64,000 nt of DNA from Ruegeria pomeroyi (GTDB lineage Bacteria; Pseudomonadota; Alphaproteobacteria; Rhodobacterales; Rhodobacteraceae), in the NCBI RefSeq assembly GCF_021405525.1, contig NZ_JAGQAG010000001.1, forward strand, positions 1,488,001 through 1,552,000, given 5' to 3'. The notes under the pieces were generated by a model. That model saw only the letters and a list, made by a program, of their open reading frames with translations. It was not told the DNA's origin and did not search any database. A program made the position numbers and the translations under genes. Position 1 is the stretch's first letter. Each line of letters begins with the position of its first letter. Below are positions 1-8,026 of the stretch, one piece after another.

Positions 1-1
1 G

Positions 2-805
2 AATGTGAACCCGCTGTATCGTGCCGAGGGCCAGAGTGTCGCGGACTTCCTGGACGAAAAGATCGCGGATCTGGAAAACGCGATCCTGACCTTTGGGGCG
101 GATAGGGTGGCCGCCTTCATCGCAGAGCCAATCCTTGCGTCGGGCGGAGTGATTGTCCCGCCCGAAGGCTATCACAAGCGCTGTCTCGAAATCTGCCGCC
201 GCCATGACGTGCTCTATATCTCTGACGAGGTCGTGACCGCCTTCGGGCGGCTGGGTCACTGGTTCGCCTCGAAGGACGTGTTCGGCATTCAGCCCGATAT
301 CATCACCTGCGCCAAGGGAATGACATCGGGTTATGCCCCGATGGGGGCCGCGATCATTTCCGACCGGCTGATTGCCGACATCGCCGGGAACGATGCCACA
401 TTCTCAAACGGGTACACCTATTCCGGCCATCCGGTTTGCGCCGCCGCCGGGCTGACCAGCATGGAGATCATCGAACGCGAAGGCATTCTGGAACATGTCC
501 GGCAGGTCGCGCCGGTGTTCCAGGAACGGCTGCACGATCTGCGCCGGATCGGCATTGTCACCGACACCCGCGGCATGGGGCTGATGGGGTGCGTGCAGTG
601 CTCGCTCGACGGGAATAAAACCAGCTTGCTGGAAGGCGACTATGAGATCGGCGCGCGGATCGATGCCGAATGCCAGAAACGGGGTCTGCTGGTTCGACCT
701 ATCATCAATATGTGCGTGATGTCACCGCCCCTGATCATCAGTGAGGATCAGATTCACCAAATGTTTGATGTCTTGGGGGACGGAATCCGCGCGTCGGAAA
801 TATGA
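2..805 (+). CDS. Class III aminotransferase, C-terminal part (5' end outside window)
   Basis: A PLP-dependent aminotransferase of the class III (omega-aminotransferase) family, which moves an amino group between an amine or amino acid and a keto acid in the cytoplasm. The reading frame is open to the left edge, so about 267 of the usual 430-460 residues are present. Visible family marks are the ISDEVVTAFGR block, whose Asp contacts the PLP nitrogen, and ITCAKGMTSGYAPMGA, whose Lys forms the Schiff base. These are followed by the TYSGHPVCAAAG block. The C-terminus looks complete. The stop lies about 85 bp before the IS6-like pseudogene, so the gene is probably the last of its operon. The amine substrate cannot be told; neighbouring betaine-type genes make a role in amine catabolism plausible but unproven. 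Confidence 0.9.
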   Translation, partial: NVNPLYRAEGQSVADFLDEKIADLENAILTFGADRVAAFIAEPILASGGVIVPPEGYHKRCLEICRRHDVLYISDEVVTAFGRLGHWFASKDVFGIQPDIITCAKGMTSGYAPMGAAIISDRLIADIAGNDATFSNGYTYSGHPVCAAAGLTSMEIIEREGILEHVRQVAPVFQERLHDLRRIGIVTDTRGMGLMGCVQCSLDGNKTSLLEGDYEIGARIDAECQKRGLLVRPIINMCVMSPPLIISEDQIHQMFDVLGDGIRASEI

Positions 806-888
806 GTTGTGGTATTGTCAAAGGTATGAACGGCGGTCTCAGATGGCATCCGGTTGAGACGGGCAGGGCGGTCTCGTAGCCTCTGAGG

Positions 889-1596
889 ATGCCGAGACGC
901 GATCCGTTCATATACTTCCACAGCAGTCCAGAGATCATTCGTCTGGCGGTGATGCTGTAGGTCAGATTTCCGCGATCGCTGCATAATGTCGAGGAGCTGC
1001 TTCACGAGCGCGGCGTCGATGTCAGTCACGAAACGATCCGGTTCTGGTGGCAAAGGTTTGGCCCGATGCTTGCGTCCGAGATCCGCAGGAAATGCGCGGA
1101 TCGGCTTCGGTCCTGGCCGCAGTGGCGTTGGCACTTGGATGAGATGTTCGTGAAGATCAATGGCGAGCGGTACTACCTTTGGCGGGCCGTCGATCACGAA
1201 GGCGAGGTCCTGGAAAGCTTTGTGACAAAGACGCGGGACAAGAAGGCTGCATTGAAAATCCTCAGAAAATCAATGAAGCGCCACGGTCGACCTCATGTCC
1301 TGGTGATCGACCGGTTGAGGTCCTATGGTGCGGCGATGAAAGCCATCGGCAATGCCCATCGGCAGGAAACGGGTCGCTGGCTGAACAACAGGGCGGAGAA
1401 TTCGCATCTGCCATTCCGACGCCGCGCGCCGGCAATGCAACGCTTTCGGCGCGTGCGAAGTTTGCAGAAGTTTGCTTCCGACCACGCCTCGGTCTTCAAC
1501 CATTCCAACTCGCAGCGCAGCCTCACCAGCCGACAGAATTTCAGGTTGAACCGCGCCGCTGCTCTTGTCGAGTGGCGCCAACTTGCTGCGGCATAA
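889..1596 (+). pseudogene. IS6-family DDE transposase with premature stop
   Basis: Translation from the ATG at 889 gives an IS6-type start (MPRRDPFIYFHSSPEIIRLAVML), then a TAG stop at 958-960, where relatives usually carry Tyr followed by VRFP. After the stop the same frame stays open to 1596. It carries the catalytic domain with the DDE residues in HLDEMF, VIDRL and NNRAENSH. The IS6-typical blocks YLWRAVDHEGEVLE and RRVRSLQKFASDHASV are also present. A single base change (TAC or TAT to TAG) explains the defect. An internal restart at 1066 would lack the N-terminal DNA-binding part, so the gene is probably dead unless the stop is read through. Confidence 0.85.
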
Positions 1597-1650
1597 AGGG
1601 CAGGGTTACTGTCCGAGCTGAGACCGGTTTGAAGCTGTCTGACACCTCCT
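889..1650 (+). mobile_element. IS6-family insertion sequence remnant A
   Basis: Stretch holding a nearly full-length but broken IS6-family transposase gene plus a tail to about 1650 that ends in the string CTGTCTGAC. The same tail recurs at about 12190-12285 and 22000-22092 in the same orientation. Terminal inverted repeats and target duplications could not be recognised, so both ends are approximate. It separates the class III aminotransferase gene from proV. Confidence 0.75.
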
Positions 1651-1660
1651 CATTGTGCTG

Positions 1661-2722
1661 TCAGTTCCGCCGCGTGCTCGCGTCTGATGCAACGCGCGGC
1701 ACCAGTGCTTTGACCAAGTTTGTCATATCGAGCGTTCCCTCAGGCACACCATCGCGCATCACGATAAAACGATGCGACGTGTCGCCGCCCGAGCGGGCAA
1801 TCATGCTTTCCAGCGTATCGTCATGATCGACCTCGCCATGGGCGTCGGGCGGTACCGGCTGCCCATCGAGCGGAGTCATGATCGAGCGGACCCGCAGCAC
1901 CCGGGCCCGGTTGATGTCGCTGACGAAGTCCTCGATATACGGATCGTTCGGATTGAGCAGGATATGCTGCGGCTCGCCCTGCTGCACGATATAGCCGTCC
2001 TTGAGAATGACCAGGTGATCGGCCAGTTTCAGGGCTTCGTCCAGGTCATGGGTGATAAAGACGATGGTCTTGTGCAACTCGGTCTGCAATTCCAGCAGCA
2101 GGTCCTGCATGTCGGTGCGGATCAGCGGATCGAGCGCCGAGAATGCCTCGTCCATCAGCATGATGGGCGAGTTCGAGGTCAGCGCGCGGGCGATCCCGAC
2201 CCGCTGCTGCATGCCGCCCGACAGCTGGTGCGGATAGTGGTTGCCATAGCCATGCAGCCCGACCCGATCCAGCCATTTGTCGGCCTCGACCAGATAGTCC
2301 CGCTTGGCCACGCCGCGCACCTTGAGCGTGGTGGCTGCGTTCTCGGCCACGGTCTTGTGCGGCAGCAACGCGAATTTCTGGAACACCATCGACATGACTT
2401 CGCGGCGCAGGTTGCGCAGCTGTTCCTCGTCATAGGCCAGCACATCCTCGCCATCGACCCGCACCTCGCCCGAGGTGGGTTCGATCAGGCGGTTCAGGTG
2501 GCGGATCAGTGTCGACTTGCCCGAGCCCGACAGGCCCATGATCACGGTGATCTCGCCCTCGCGCATGTCGACATTGATGTCGCGCAGCCCCAGAACGTGG
2601 CGGTGCTGTTTCAGCAGATCGGCCTTCGACATGCCGTCCAGCACATGTTTCAGCGCCGCTTTCGGATCGGCACCGAAGATCTTGTAGAGGTTGCGGATCG
2701 AAACCTTGATATTCTCGCTCAT
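1661..2722 (-). CDS. proV: Glycine betaine/proline-type ABC transporter ATP-binding protein
   Basis: ATPase of a quaternary-amine importer (ProV/OpuAA family), 353 aa. The order is an N-terminal family-specific helix region, Walker A GLSGSGKST, Q-loop in MVFQKFALLPH, signature LSGGMQQR, Walker B IMLMDEAFSALDP and the H-loop ITHD. A C-terminal part of about 70 residues (RSIMTPLDG onward) resembles a CBS module, which in OpuA systems senses ionic strength. It starts 11 bp after proW and is the last gene of proX-proW-proV. Its stop is only about 10-20 bp from the tail of IS6 remnant A, yet the C-terminus looks complete. Specificity (glycine betaine, choline or another betaine) is not fixed by the ATPase. 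Confidence 0.93.
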   Translation of the reverse strand: MSENIKVSIRNLYKIFGADPKAALKHVLDGMSKADLLKQHRHVLGLRDINVDMREGEITVIMGLSGSGKSTLIRHLNRLIEPTSGEVRVDGEDVLAYDEEQLRNLRREVMSMVFQKFALLPHKTVAENAATTLKVRGVAKRDYLVEADKWLDRVGLHGYGNHYPHQLSGGMQQRVGIARALTSNSPIMLMDEAFSALDPLIRTDMQDLLLELQTELHKTIVFITHDLDEALKLADHLVILKDGYIVQQGEPQHILLNPNDPYIEDFVSDINRARVLRVRSIMTPLDGQPVPPDAHGEVDHDDTLESMIARSGGDTSHRFIVMRDGVPEGTLDMTNLVKALVPRVASDASTRRN

Positions 2723-2733
2723 GCCCGTGTCCC

Positions 2734-3765
2734 TCAGTGCTGTTGCGCGGCGTTGACGCGGTTGAGCGCGGCCTTGGTGACCCGGTCGAGGATCACCGCC
2801 AGCAGCACGATGCCCAGGCCCGACACAAGGCCGACACCCAGTTCAAGGTTGCGGATGCCGCGCAGGACCAGAACCCCCAGGCCCGGCGCCGAGACCAGCG
2901 AGGCGATGACGACCATGGCAAGGCTCATCATGATGGTCTGGTTCACCCCGGCCATGATATTGGGCAGGGCCAGCGGGATCTGCACGCCGAACAGCTTCTG
3001 CCGGTCGGTCATGCCGAAACTGTCGGCGGCCTCGATCACGTCCTTGTCCACCAGCCGGATTCCCAGATCGGTCAGGCGGATGACGGGAACGATGGCGTAA
3101 AGGATGATGGCGATGCCATAGAGCTTGGGCTCGGTCACCGAAAAGAGAAAGATCAGTGGGATCAGATAGACGAAAGAGGGGAGTGTTTGCAGCATGTCCA
3201 ATATCGGGATGGTCATGCGTTGCAGCCGGTCGTTGCGCGACATGGCGATGCCGATGGGCACCCCGAACAGCACGCAGAGAAAGGCGCAGACAAAGATGAT
3301 CGCCAGCGTCTGCATGGCGTGGTCATAGTGGTCGACAAAGGCCAGAAACACCAGGCAGGCCATGACAAAGCCCACCAGCCGCATCGAGCGCGAGGCGAAA
3401 TAGACCACCAGCGCCAGCAGCGGCATCATGATCCACCACGGCGTCGCCTCGAAAGTGGCCAGAGCGAATTCCAGCATCCAGCTCAGCGGCTGCGTCAGCG
3501 GGTCCAGCACAAAGCGCAGCGCGCCCTTGGCCGCCAGGAACGCGTCCTCGACCCCTTTGGTCACATCGCGCGATTTGGCAAAGGCGGCGCAGGCCTTGTT
3601 CAGTTCGTCCAGCGAGGGAAAGGGCAGGTTGAAGAGGGTGGTCTCGGTCTTGCCACCGGCCTTGGCCAGCAGATCGGCCATCGACAATGTGGCTTCGCCG
3701 GATTTGCCGGCATCGCACCAGTCGCGCAAGCCGAGGCTGTTGAACAGAAAGTCATAGGTGGCCAT
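2734..3765 (-). CDS. proW: Glycine betaine/proline-type ABC transporter permease
   Basis: Inner-membrane permease of the ProW/OpuAB family, 343 aa. A hydrophilic N-terminal part of about 95 residues, typical of ProW, precedes the hydrophobic segments. The EAA-type loop for docking the ATPase is visible as VIEAADSFGMTDRQKLFGVQIPLALPNIMAG. Later segments (MMSLAMVVIASLV, GLGIVLLAVIL) complete the transmembrane domain. It lies between proX and proV with short spacers, so all three are likely one transcript reading leftward. Together they form an ATP-driven importer for a compatible solute, which fits the osmolyte-catabolic genes next door. Confidence 0.92.
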   Translation of the reverse strand: MATYDFLFNSLGLRDWCDAGKSGEATLSMADLLAKAGGKTETTLFNLPFPSLDELNKACAAFAKSRDVTKGVEDAFLAAKGALRFVLDPLTQPLSWMLEFALATFEATPWWIMMPLLALVVYFASRSMRLVGFVMACLVFLAFVDHYDHAMQTLAIIFVCAFLCVLFGVPIGIAMSRNDRLQRMTIPILDMLQTLPSFVYLIPLIFLFSVTEPKLYGIAIILYAIVPVIRLTDLGIRLVDKDVIEAADSFGMTDRQKLFGVQIPLALPNIMAGVNQTIMMSLAMVVIASLVSAPGLGVLVLRGIRNLELGVGLVSGLGIVLLAVILDRVTKAALNRVNAAQQH

Positions 3766-3878
3766 GAGAACGAGCCCCTTTCACGGTTGTCTCGGACGGT
3801 TCCCGTCTGGTGCCGGGTGCGCGACGGCGGGTGTGGAAACCGTCGGGCCACCAATGGCGGCCCGGCGGCAGTTCCGGA

Positions 3879-4853
3879 TTACTTGATCAGGGCGGCCAGC
3901 TTTTCGCGGGCCGCGTCATTGACCCAGCCAGCCCAGATGTCCGAATTGTTGCTCAGGAAATAGACCGCCGCCTCTTCGGCCGAGGCGCCGGTGTCGTCTT
4001 TCCAGGCCAGCACGGCATTCATGACGTCGATGTCAAAGCTGAGATTGCGCATCAGCTCGGCCACGTCCGGCGCCCGTTCGGTCAGGGCTGCCGTCGCGAC
4101 GGTCAGCACCGGCGCCGGCGGAAAGTCCGACACGCCCGGATTGGCATTCTCGGCCGACTGGTTGGCCAGGTGCACATCCGTGTCGATATCGCCGATCGAG
4201 ATCTGGGTCATCGGGTATTTGCCCAGAACCGCGGTGGGCGCCCAGTAATAGCCGAACCAGGGGGTCTTGTCCTCGTAGGCCGCCGCGATCGAGGTGGCCA
4301 GCGTCTCGCCCGAACCGTGATCGAAGATCTCCATCTTGTCGCGCATGCCCAGCGCGGTGATCAGGTTGTCGTTGACGATCCGGCAGCCCCAGCCCACCGG
4401 GCAGTTGTTGAACCGGCCACCGACCAGTTCGGGATTGGCTAGGATGTCGGCGACGGTCTTCAGTTCGGGATGCGCCTCGGCCAGGTACGAGGGGATCCAC
4501 CAGCCTTCGAGGCCACCGGGGTTGAACACCTCGGCCAGACGCTCGACCTTGCCTTCGGCCTCGAGCTTGAGATAGGGCTCGCCGGCCGAGTTCAGCCAAA
4601 GTTCGGTCACGATGTCGGGCTCGCCGTTCTCGGCAAGCGATGCGACCGAGGTCACGGTGGCCGAGGGCACCAGCTCGACCGTGCAGCCATAGCCCTGTTC
4701 CATCAGGAACTTGGCGGTATGCGTGATGATCTGGGACGAGGGCCAGTTCATTTCGGTCAGCGAGACCTCGCCACATTCGGCCCATGCGGCCGATGCCGTG
4801 GTCATGGCCGCGACGGCGATGACGCTTCTGGCCAGAGTGATGGGATTGTTCAT
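3879..4853 (-). CDS. proX: Glycine betaine-type ABC transporter substrate-binding protein
   Basis: Periplasmic binding protein of the ProX/OpuAC family, 324 aa, with a Sec signal peptide (ITLARSVIAVAAMTTASAAWA, cleavage after AWA). Aromatic residues that form the cation-pi box for quaternary ammonium groups in this family are plausibly those in EMNWPSS, WWIPSY and FGYYWAP. The start at 4853 is supported by an AGGAG-type ribosome site in the leader. It is the first gene of proX-W-V. A 229-bp region with an inverted repeat separates it from the upstream M24 gene, so it probably has its own promoter. The ligand is inferred to be a betaine-like compound; the exact ligand is unknown. Confidence 0.92.
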   Translation of the reverse strand: MNNPITLARSVIAVAAMTTASAAWAECGEVSLTEMNWPSSQIITHTAKFLMEQGYGCTVELVPSATVTSVASLAENGEPDIVTELWLNSAGEPYLKLEAEGKVERLAEVFNPGGLEGWWIPSYLAEAHPELKTVADILANPELVGGRFNNCPVGWGCRIVNDNLITALGMRDKMEIFDHGSGETLATSIAAAYEDKTPWFGYYWAPTAVLGKYPMTQISIGDIDTDVHLANQSAENANPGVSDFPPAPVLTVATAALTERAPDVAELMRNLSFDIDVMNAVLAWKDDTGASAEEAAVYFLSNNSDIWAGWVNDAAREKLAALIK

Positions 4854-4982
4854 GGTCTTCTCCTGTTGGTGATTTGTTTTTTGCCGTCCCTGGCCTTGTC
4901 CAAGTGCGGGTTTCGGGACGTTTACACCCGCACCGAGGCTAGAGAGCGTGTCCTCTCAAAGCAATTTGAAACCTTTGAAAGA

Positions 4983-5003
4983 AATTTCAGAGTTTCTGAA
5001 ATT
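4983..5003. promoter_or_regulatory. Inverted repeat between the M24 gene and proX
   Basis: A perfect 8-bp inverted repeat (AATTTCAG, 5-nt spacer, CTGAAATT) in an AT-rich patch. A related half (GCAATTTGAAAC) lies just before it at about 4960. On the minus strand the hairpin is followed by a T-rich run (TCTTTC), so it could terminate the gntR-M24 transcript. Alternatively it could be an operator for the proX promoter. The sequence does not decide between the two. Confidence 0.45.
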
Positions 5004-5082
5004 GCGTGATCGTCTCTCCAACCACCCGTCGTCGAGCGGGGCGCCGCGTGGCCGAATTGGGGATCGGATGCGGGCATGCGGG

Positions 5083-6252
5083 TCATTGCAAGATCACCAA
5101 CTCGGGCGCGGCGCGGTTGGTCAGCAATCGGGCAGGCCCCTCGGTCACCACGATATTCTCTTCGTGTACCATCATCAGCCCGTTGCCGTAGCTGAGCGAG
5201 GGTTCGATGGTCAGGACCATGTTCTCTTGCAGCACGGTGGTGTCAAAGGCCGCGTGCGAGGGCTGTTCGGTCAGTTGCATGCCCAGCCCGTGGCCCAGCC
5301 GGCCGATATCGCCGCCGCTGTCATCCAGCTCGGCGATGACGGCGGACATGGCCGCGAACAGGTCGCGGCAGGTGGCGCCGGGGCGCGCGGCGTCGATCCC
5401 GGCCTGAGTGGCGCGCCACAGCACGTCATAGGCGCGGCGCGCGGCATCATCGGCACGGCCTATCGCCCAGTTGCGGTCGAAATCGCAGAAATACCCGTCC
5501 CAGGTACAGCCGGTATCCAGCATCAGCACATCCCCCGCCCGCAGGGGCCGTTGCGAGGGCGGCGAGATCACATCCGCATAGCCGCCCTGATCGGCGGCGC
5601 CCACCACATAGGGCGCGTCATCCGCGCCCAACCCGATCGCCGCGCGGCGGAATTCGCGAAACACGGCGTCCAGCGGCATCCCTTCGGACACGAACTGTGG
5701 TACCGCTTCGAACGTGGCCGAGCCGATCGCGCAGATATGGGCCAGCTTCTCGATCTCGGCGGGGGTCTTGACCATGCGCAGCCCCTGCACCAGGCCGGTG
5801 GCATCGGCAATCTCGAGGCCGGGCAGGGCAGAGATCAGGCGTTCCCAATCGCCCAGCGGCATCCTGAGCAGCGTCTCATGCCCCTTCATGACGCCCAATC
5901 GCGCGCCGCGCGCGGCCAGCGGCGACAAAAGCTCGGTCAACAGGCTGATCCCGTCATCCTGCGGCTGCGGCGCGGGCCAGGTGCGCACATCGTCCAGCCA
6001 GCCGCGCCGCATCAGTTCGGCGCCGATCTCGGGGATCACCGCAATGGGCTTGCCGCTGGCGGGCACGAACAGGAACCAGGGCCGGGTCGGGCTCTGCCAG
6101 AACAACGTGTGAAAGCCGCTGAAATAGCGCAACTCGGGTTCGGTCATCAGCAGCAGACCGTCCAGCCCCTGTGCCGCCATCCTGTCTTGCGCCCGCGCCG
6201 TGCGGGCCTGAAATTCGGCGGCGGCGAAGCCGCGCATGGGACTGTCAGCCAT
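5083..6252 (-). CDS. M24-family metallohydrolase (Xaa-Pro peptidase/creatinase/ectoine-hydrolase type)
   Basis: A pita-bread-fold hydrolase of family M24, 389 aa from the chosen start. The N-terminal creatinase-like domain spans about residues 1-155 and the catalytic domain about 160-389. All five metal ligands are visible: Asp246 (LMLDTG), Asp257 (FCDFDRN), His321 (RLGHGLGM), Glu350 (LTIEPSL) and Glu364/365 (HEENIVV). The start at 6252 is preferred over 6300 because it overlaps the gntR stop by 8 nt (ATGGCTGA), implying translational coupling. In ectoine-degrading bacteria a member of this family (DoeA/EutD) opens the ectoine ring. Neighbouring racemase-like proteins resemble EutA, but EutB, EutC and DoeB partners are absent here, so an amide-type or N-methyl substrate is equally possible. 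Confidence 0.85.
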   Translation of the reverse strand: MADSPMRGFAAAEFQARTARAQDRMAAQGLDGLLLMTEPELRYFSGFHTLFWQSPTRPWFLFVPASGKPIAVIPEIGAELMRRGWLDDVRTWPAPQPQDDGISLLTELLSPLAARGARLGVMKGHETLLRMPLGDWERLISALPGLEIADATGLVQGLRMVKTPAEIEKLAHICAIGSATFEAVPQFVSEGMPLDAVFREFRRAAIGLGADDAPYVVGAADQGGYADVISPPSQRPLRAGDVLMLDTGCTWDGYFCDFDRNWAIGRADDAARRAYDVLWRATQAGIDAARPGATCRDLFAAMSAVIAELDDSGGDIGRLGHGLGMQLTEQPSHAAFDTTVLQENMVLTIEPSLSYGNGLMMVHEENIVVTEGPARLLTNRAAPELVILQ

Positions 6253-7012
6253 GGGTAAAACCTCCGACAATGGCGCGGGCCGAAAACTCTGCCAGTTCAC
6301 CGCGCCAGAACTGGCGGCCGAAACAGAAAGGGCGCCCGGATGCGTCCCGGATCACCTGAGTCAGTTCGATCCCCGACTGGCTTTGCGCCAATCCCAGCAA
6401 CTGGGTCTCTTCGGGATGGGCGCCGCGCATCCGGATCATGATATCCCCGGTATGCGCGACCAGATCGTAGTGGCTGTCGAGCAGACGGGTGGTGGATTGA
6501 TGCAGGTCGTGGGACAGAAAGTCGGGGCATCTTGCGGCATCGACATATTCGGTCTCGACAAAGATCGCGTGACCATCCTGACGGAACAGGCGGGTGTATT
6601 CATAGATCGCGGCACCCGGTTTCAGCCCCAGCCGCGTGGCCAGTGCGGCGTCGGCCCGGCCCTCCTGCGCCCGGATCACCTCGATCCCCAGCGCGGCGCC
6701 CCGGCTTTCGGCATCGGCGACAAAGCTGACCATGTTCGAGACGTCATAGCTGACCCGCTTGGGCGAGACGAAGCGCCCGCGCCGGTCGGCGCTATAGACC
6801 AGCCCTTCGGCCTCGAGCGCATCAAGCGCGCGCCGCGCGGTCATCCGGCTGATGCCGGTTTCCTCGGCGATGCGCCGTTCCGAGGGCAGGGCGGCATGTT
6901 CCGGCAGGCTGCCATCGACGATCCGCCGTTTGATGTCCTGAACGATCTGCTGAAAGCGCGGCGTGTCGCGCGATGGTCCTGTCCGGAGCTGATCGGGTGT
7001 TGCGTCGTTCAT
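6245..7012 (-). CDS. GntR-family transcriptional regulator with UTRA ligand domain
   Basis: A HutC/FarR-subfamily repressor, 255 aa. The N-terminal winged helix-turn-helix (about residues 20-85; LPSERRIAEETGISRMTARRALDALEAEGLV) is followed by a UTRA ligand-binding domain (about 95-245), ending in the typical VIRDASGRPFCFGRQFWRGE block. It is transcribed away from the plus-strand catabolic genes, and the intergenic region carries two copies of the palindrome TGGTATATACCA, the expected kind of GntR operator. It most likely represses both its own operon (with the M24 gene) and the divergent genes until a pathway compound binds. The inducer is unknown. Confidence 0.92.
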   Translation of the reverse strand: MNDATPDQLRTGPSRDTPRFQQIVQDIKRRIVDGSLPEHAALPSERRIAEETGISRMTARRALDALEAEGLVYSADRRGRFVSPKRVSYDVSNMVSFVADAESRGAALGIEVIRAQEGRADAALATRLGLKPGAAIYEYTRLFRQDGHAIFVETEYVDAARCPDFLSHDLHQSTTRLLDSHYDLVAHTGDIMIRMRGAHPEETQLLGLAQSQSGIELTQVIRDASGRPFCFGRQFWRGELAEFSARAIVGGFTHG

Positions 7013-7042
7013 CTGATTCCCGCAATTTTCAACAAGGGTATT

Positions 7043-7054
7043 TGGTATATACCA
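7043..7054. promoter_or_regulatory. Palindromic operator 1, probably for the adjacent GntR regulator
   Basis: Perfect 12-bp palindrome TGGTATATACCA, 30 bp upstream of the gntR start codon. An identical copy lies 77 bp downstream in the same intergenic region. The position and symmetry fit a dimeric GntR/HutC-type repressor site controlling gntR itself. Binding is inferred. Confidence 0.75.
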
Positions 7055-7118
7055 GTTCGGGCAAGGAAAATTATTTCACTTGACTGAACGGGCGGACTCA
7101 CCGTTACATCGGGTGAGT

Positions 7119-7132
7119 CTGGTATATACCAG
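7119..7132. promoter_or_regulatory. Palindromic operator 2, probably for the adjacent GntR regulator
   Basis: Perfect 14-bp palindrome CTGGTATATACCAG containing the same 12-bp core as operator 1, centre to centre 77 bp apart. It lies 61 bp before the racemase-like gene at 7194, where it could overlap that promoter. Two sites spaced about seven helical turns allow cooperative binding or looping. Confidence 0.75.
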
Positions 7133-7193
7133 TTATTGCGGTTTGTCTCGCACCCGATGTGCCGGCCTCCGCCTCGCAAGGGAAACAGCGCAT

Positions 7194-7985
7194 ATGTTCA
7201 CCTCGGGAAAACAGGTCGTATCCAGGGATTGGTCACCGGTGCTGGACGCCGGGCGCCATCATCGTGCGCGGCTGGGCTTTATCCTGATGTCCACCGATCT
7301 GGCGGCCGAGGCGGATTTCTTCGACATGGTGCCGCCGGGTGTCGCGGTGCATATCACCCGCCTGAAGACCGACGATTTCACCACCAAAGAAACGCTTGCC
7401 CGGCATATCGACCACATGGCCGATGCCGCGGCGCGGATCCAGCCCGACCTGAAACCCGATGTCATCAGCTATAGCTGCACCAGCGGGTCCATCGTCATCG
7501 GCGAGGACAGGGTCATGGCCGAGATCGCCAAGGGCGCGCCCTGGGCGCGGCCGATGTGCCTGGTTCAGGGGGTGCTGGACGCCCTCGATGCATTGAACGC
7601 GCGCCGCATCGTTGTGGGCACGCCCTATCTGGACGAGGTCAACACCGCCGAGGCCGAGTATCTACTGGCCAAGGGGTTCGAGGTGCTGGATATCCAGGGG
7701 CTCAACCTGTCCACGGGCACCCAGATGGGACAGGTAACGCCGCAATTCTGGAAGGAATTCGCCCTGGCGATCGACCGGCCCGAGGCAGACGCGATCTTTC
7801 TGTCCTGCGGCGGCATACGCGCGCTCGAAGTGGTCGAAGAGATCGAACAGGCCGCTGGAAAGCTGGTGATCACATCGAACCAGGCCCAGTTCTGGAGCTG
7901 CCTGCGCCGCGCCGGAATCACCGATCAGTTGACCGGCTTCGGCCGGATTTTCCAGAACCCCGGCACGGCGTTGCTGCCGGCATGA
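7194..7985 (+). CDS. Asp/Glu racemase-superfamily protein (maleate isomerase/EutA-like), copy 1
   Basis: 263 aa from the ATG at 7194; longer in-frame starts would run through operator 2. It belongs to the Asp/Glu/hydantoin racemase superfamily, in which two cysteines act from opposite sides of the substrate. Cys95 (SYSCTSGS) and Cys205 (FLSCGGIRALE) are both present. Relatives include maleate cis-trans isomerase, arylmalonate decarboxylase and the ectoine-utilisation protein EutA, so isomerisation, racemisation or decarboxylation of a small dicarboxylate-like compound is likely. It is the first gene of a GntR-controlled plus-strand operon with a PhyH dioxygenase, a second racemase-like protein and a DMGDH-like flavoprotein. 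The exact reaction is unknown. Confidence 0.82.
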   Translation: MFTSGKQVVSRDWSPVLDAGRHHRARLGFILMSTDLAAEADFFDMVPPGVAVHITRLKTDDFTTKETLARHIDHMADAAARIQPDLKPDVISYSCTSGSIVIGEDRVMAEIAKGAPWARPMCLVQGVLDALDALNARRIVVGTPYLDEVNTAEAEYLLAKGFEVLDIQGLNLSTGTQMGQVTPQFWKEFALAIDRPEADAIFLSCGGIRALEVVEEIEQAAGKLVITSNQAQFWSCLRRAGITDQLTGFGRIFQNPGTALLPA

Positions 7986-8026
7986 CCACCCCCGGTGCAA
8001 CCGGGTCAAACAAGGGAGGAAAGACG

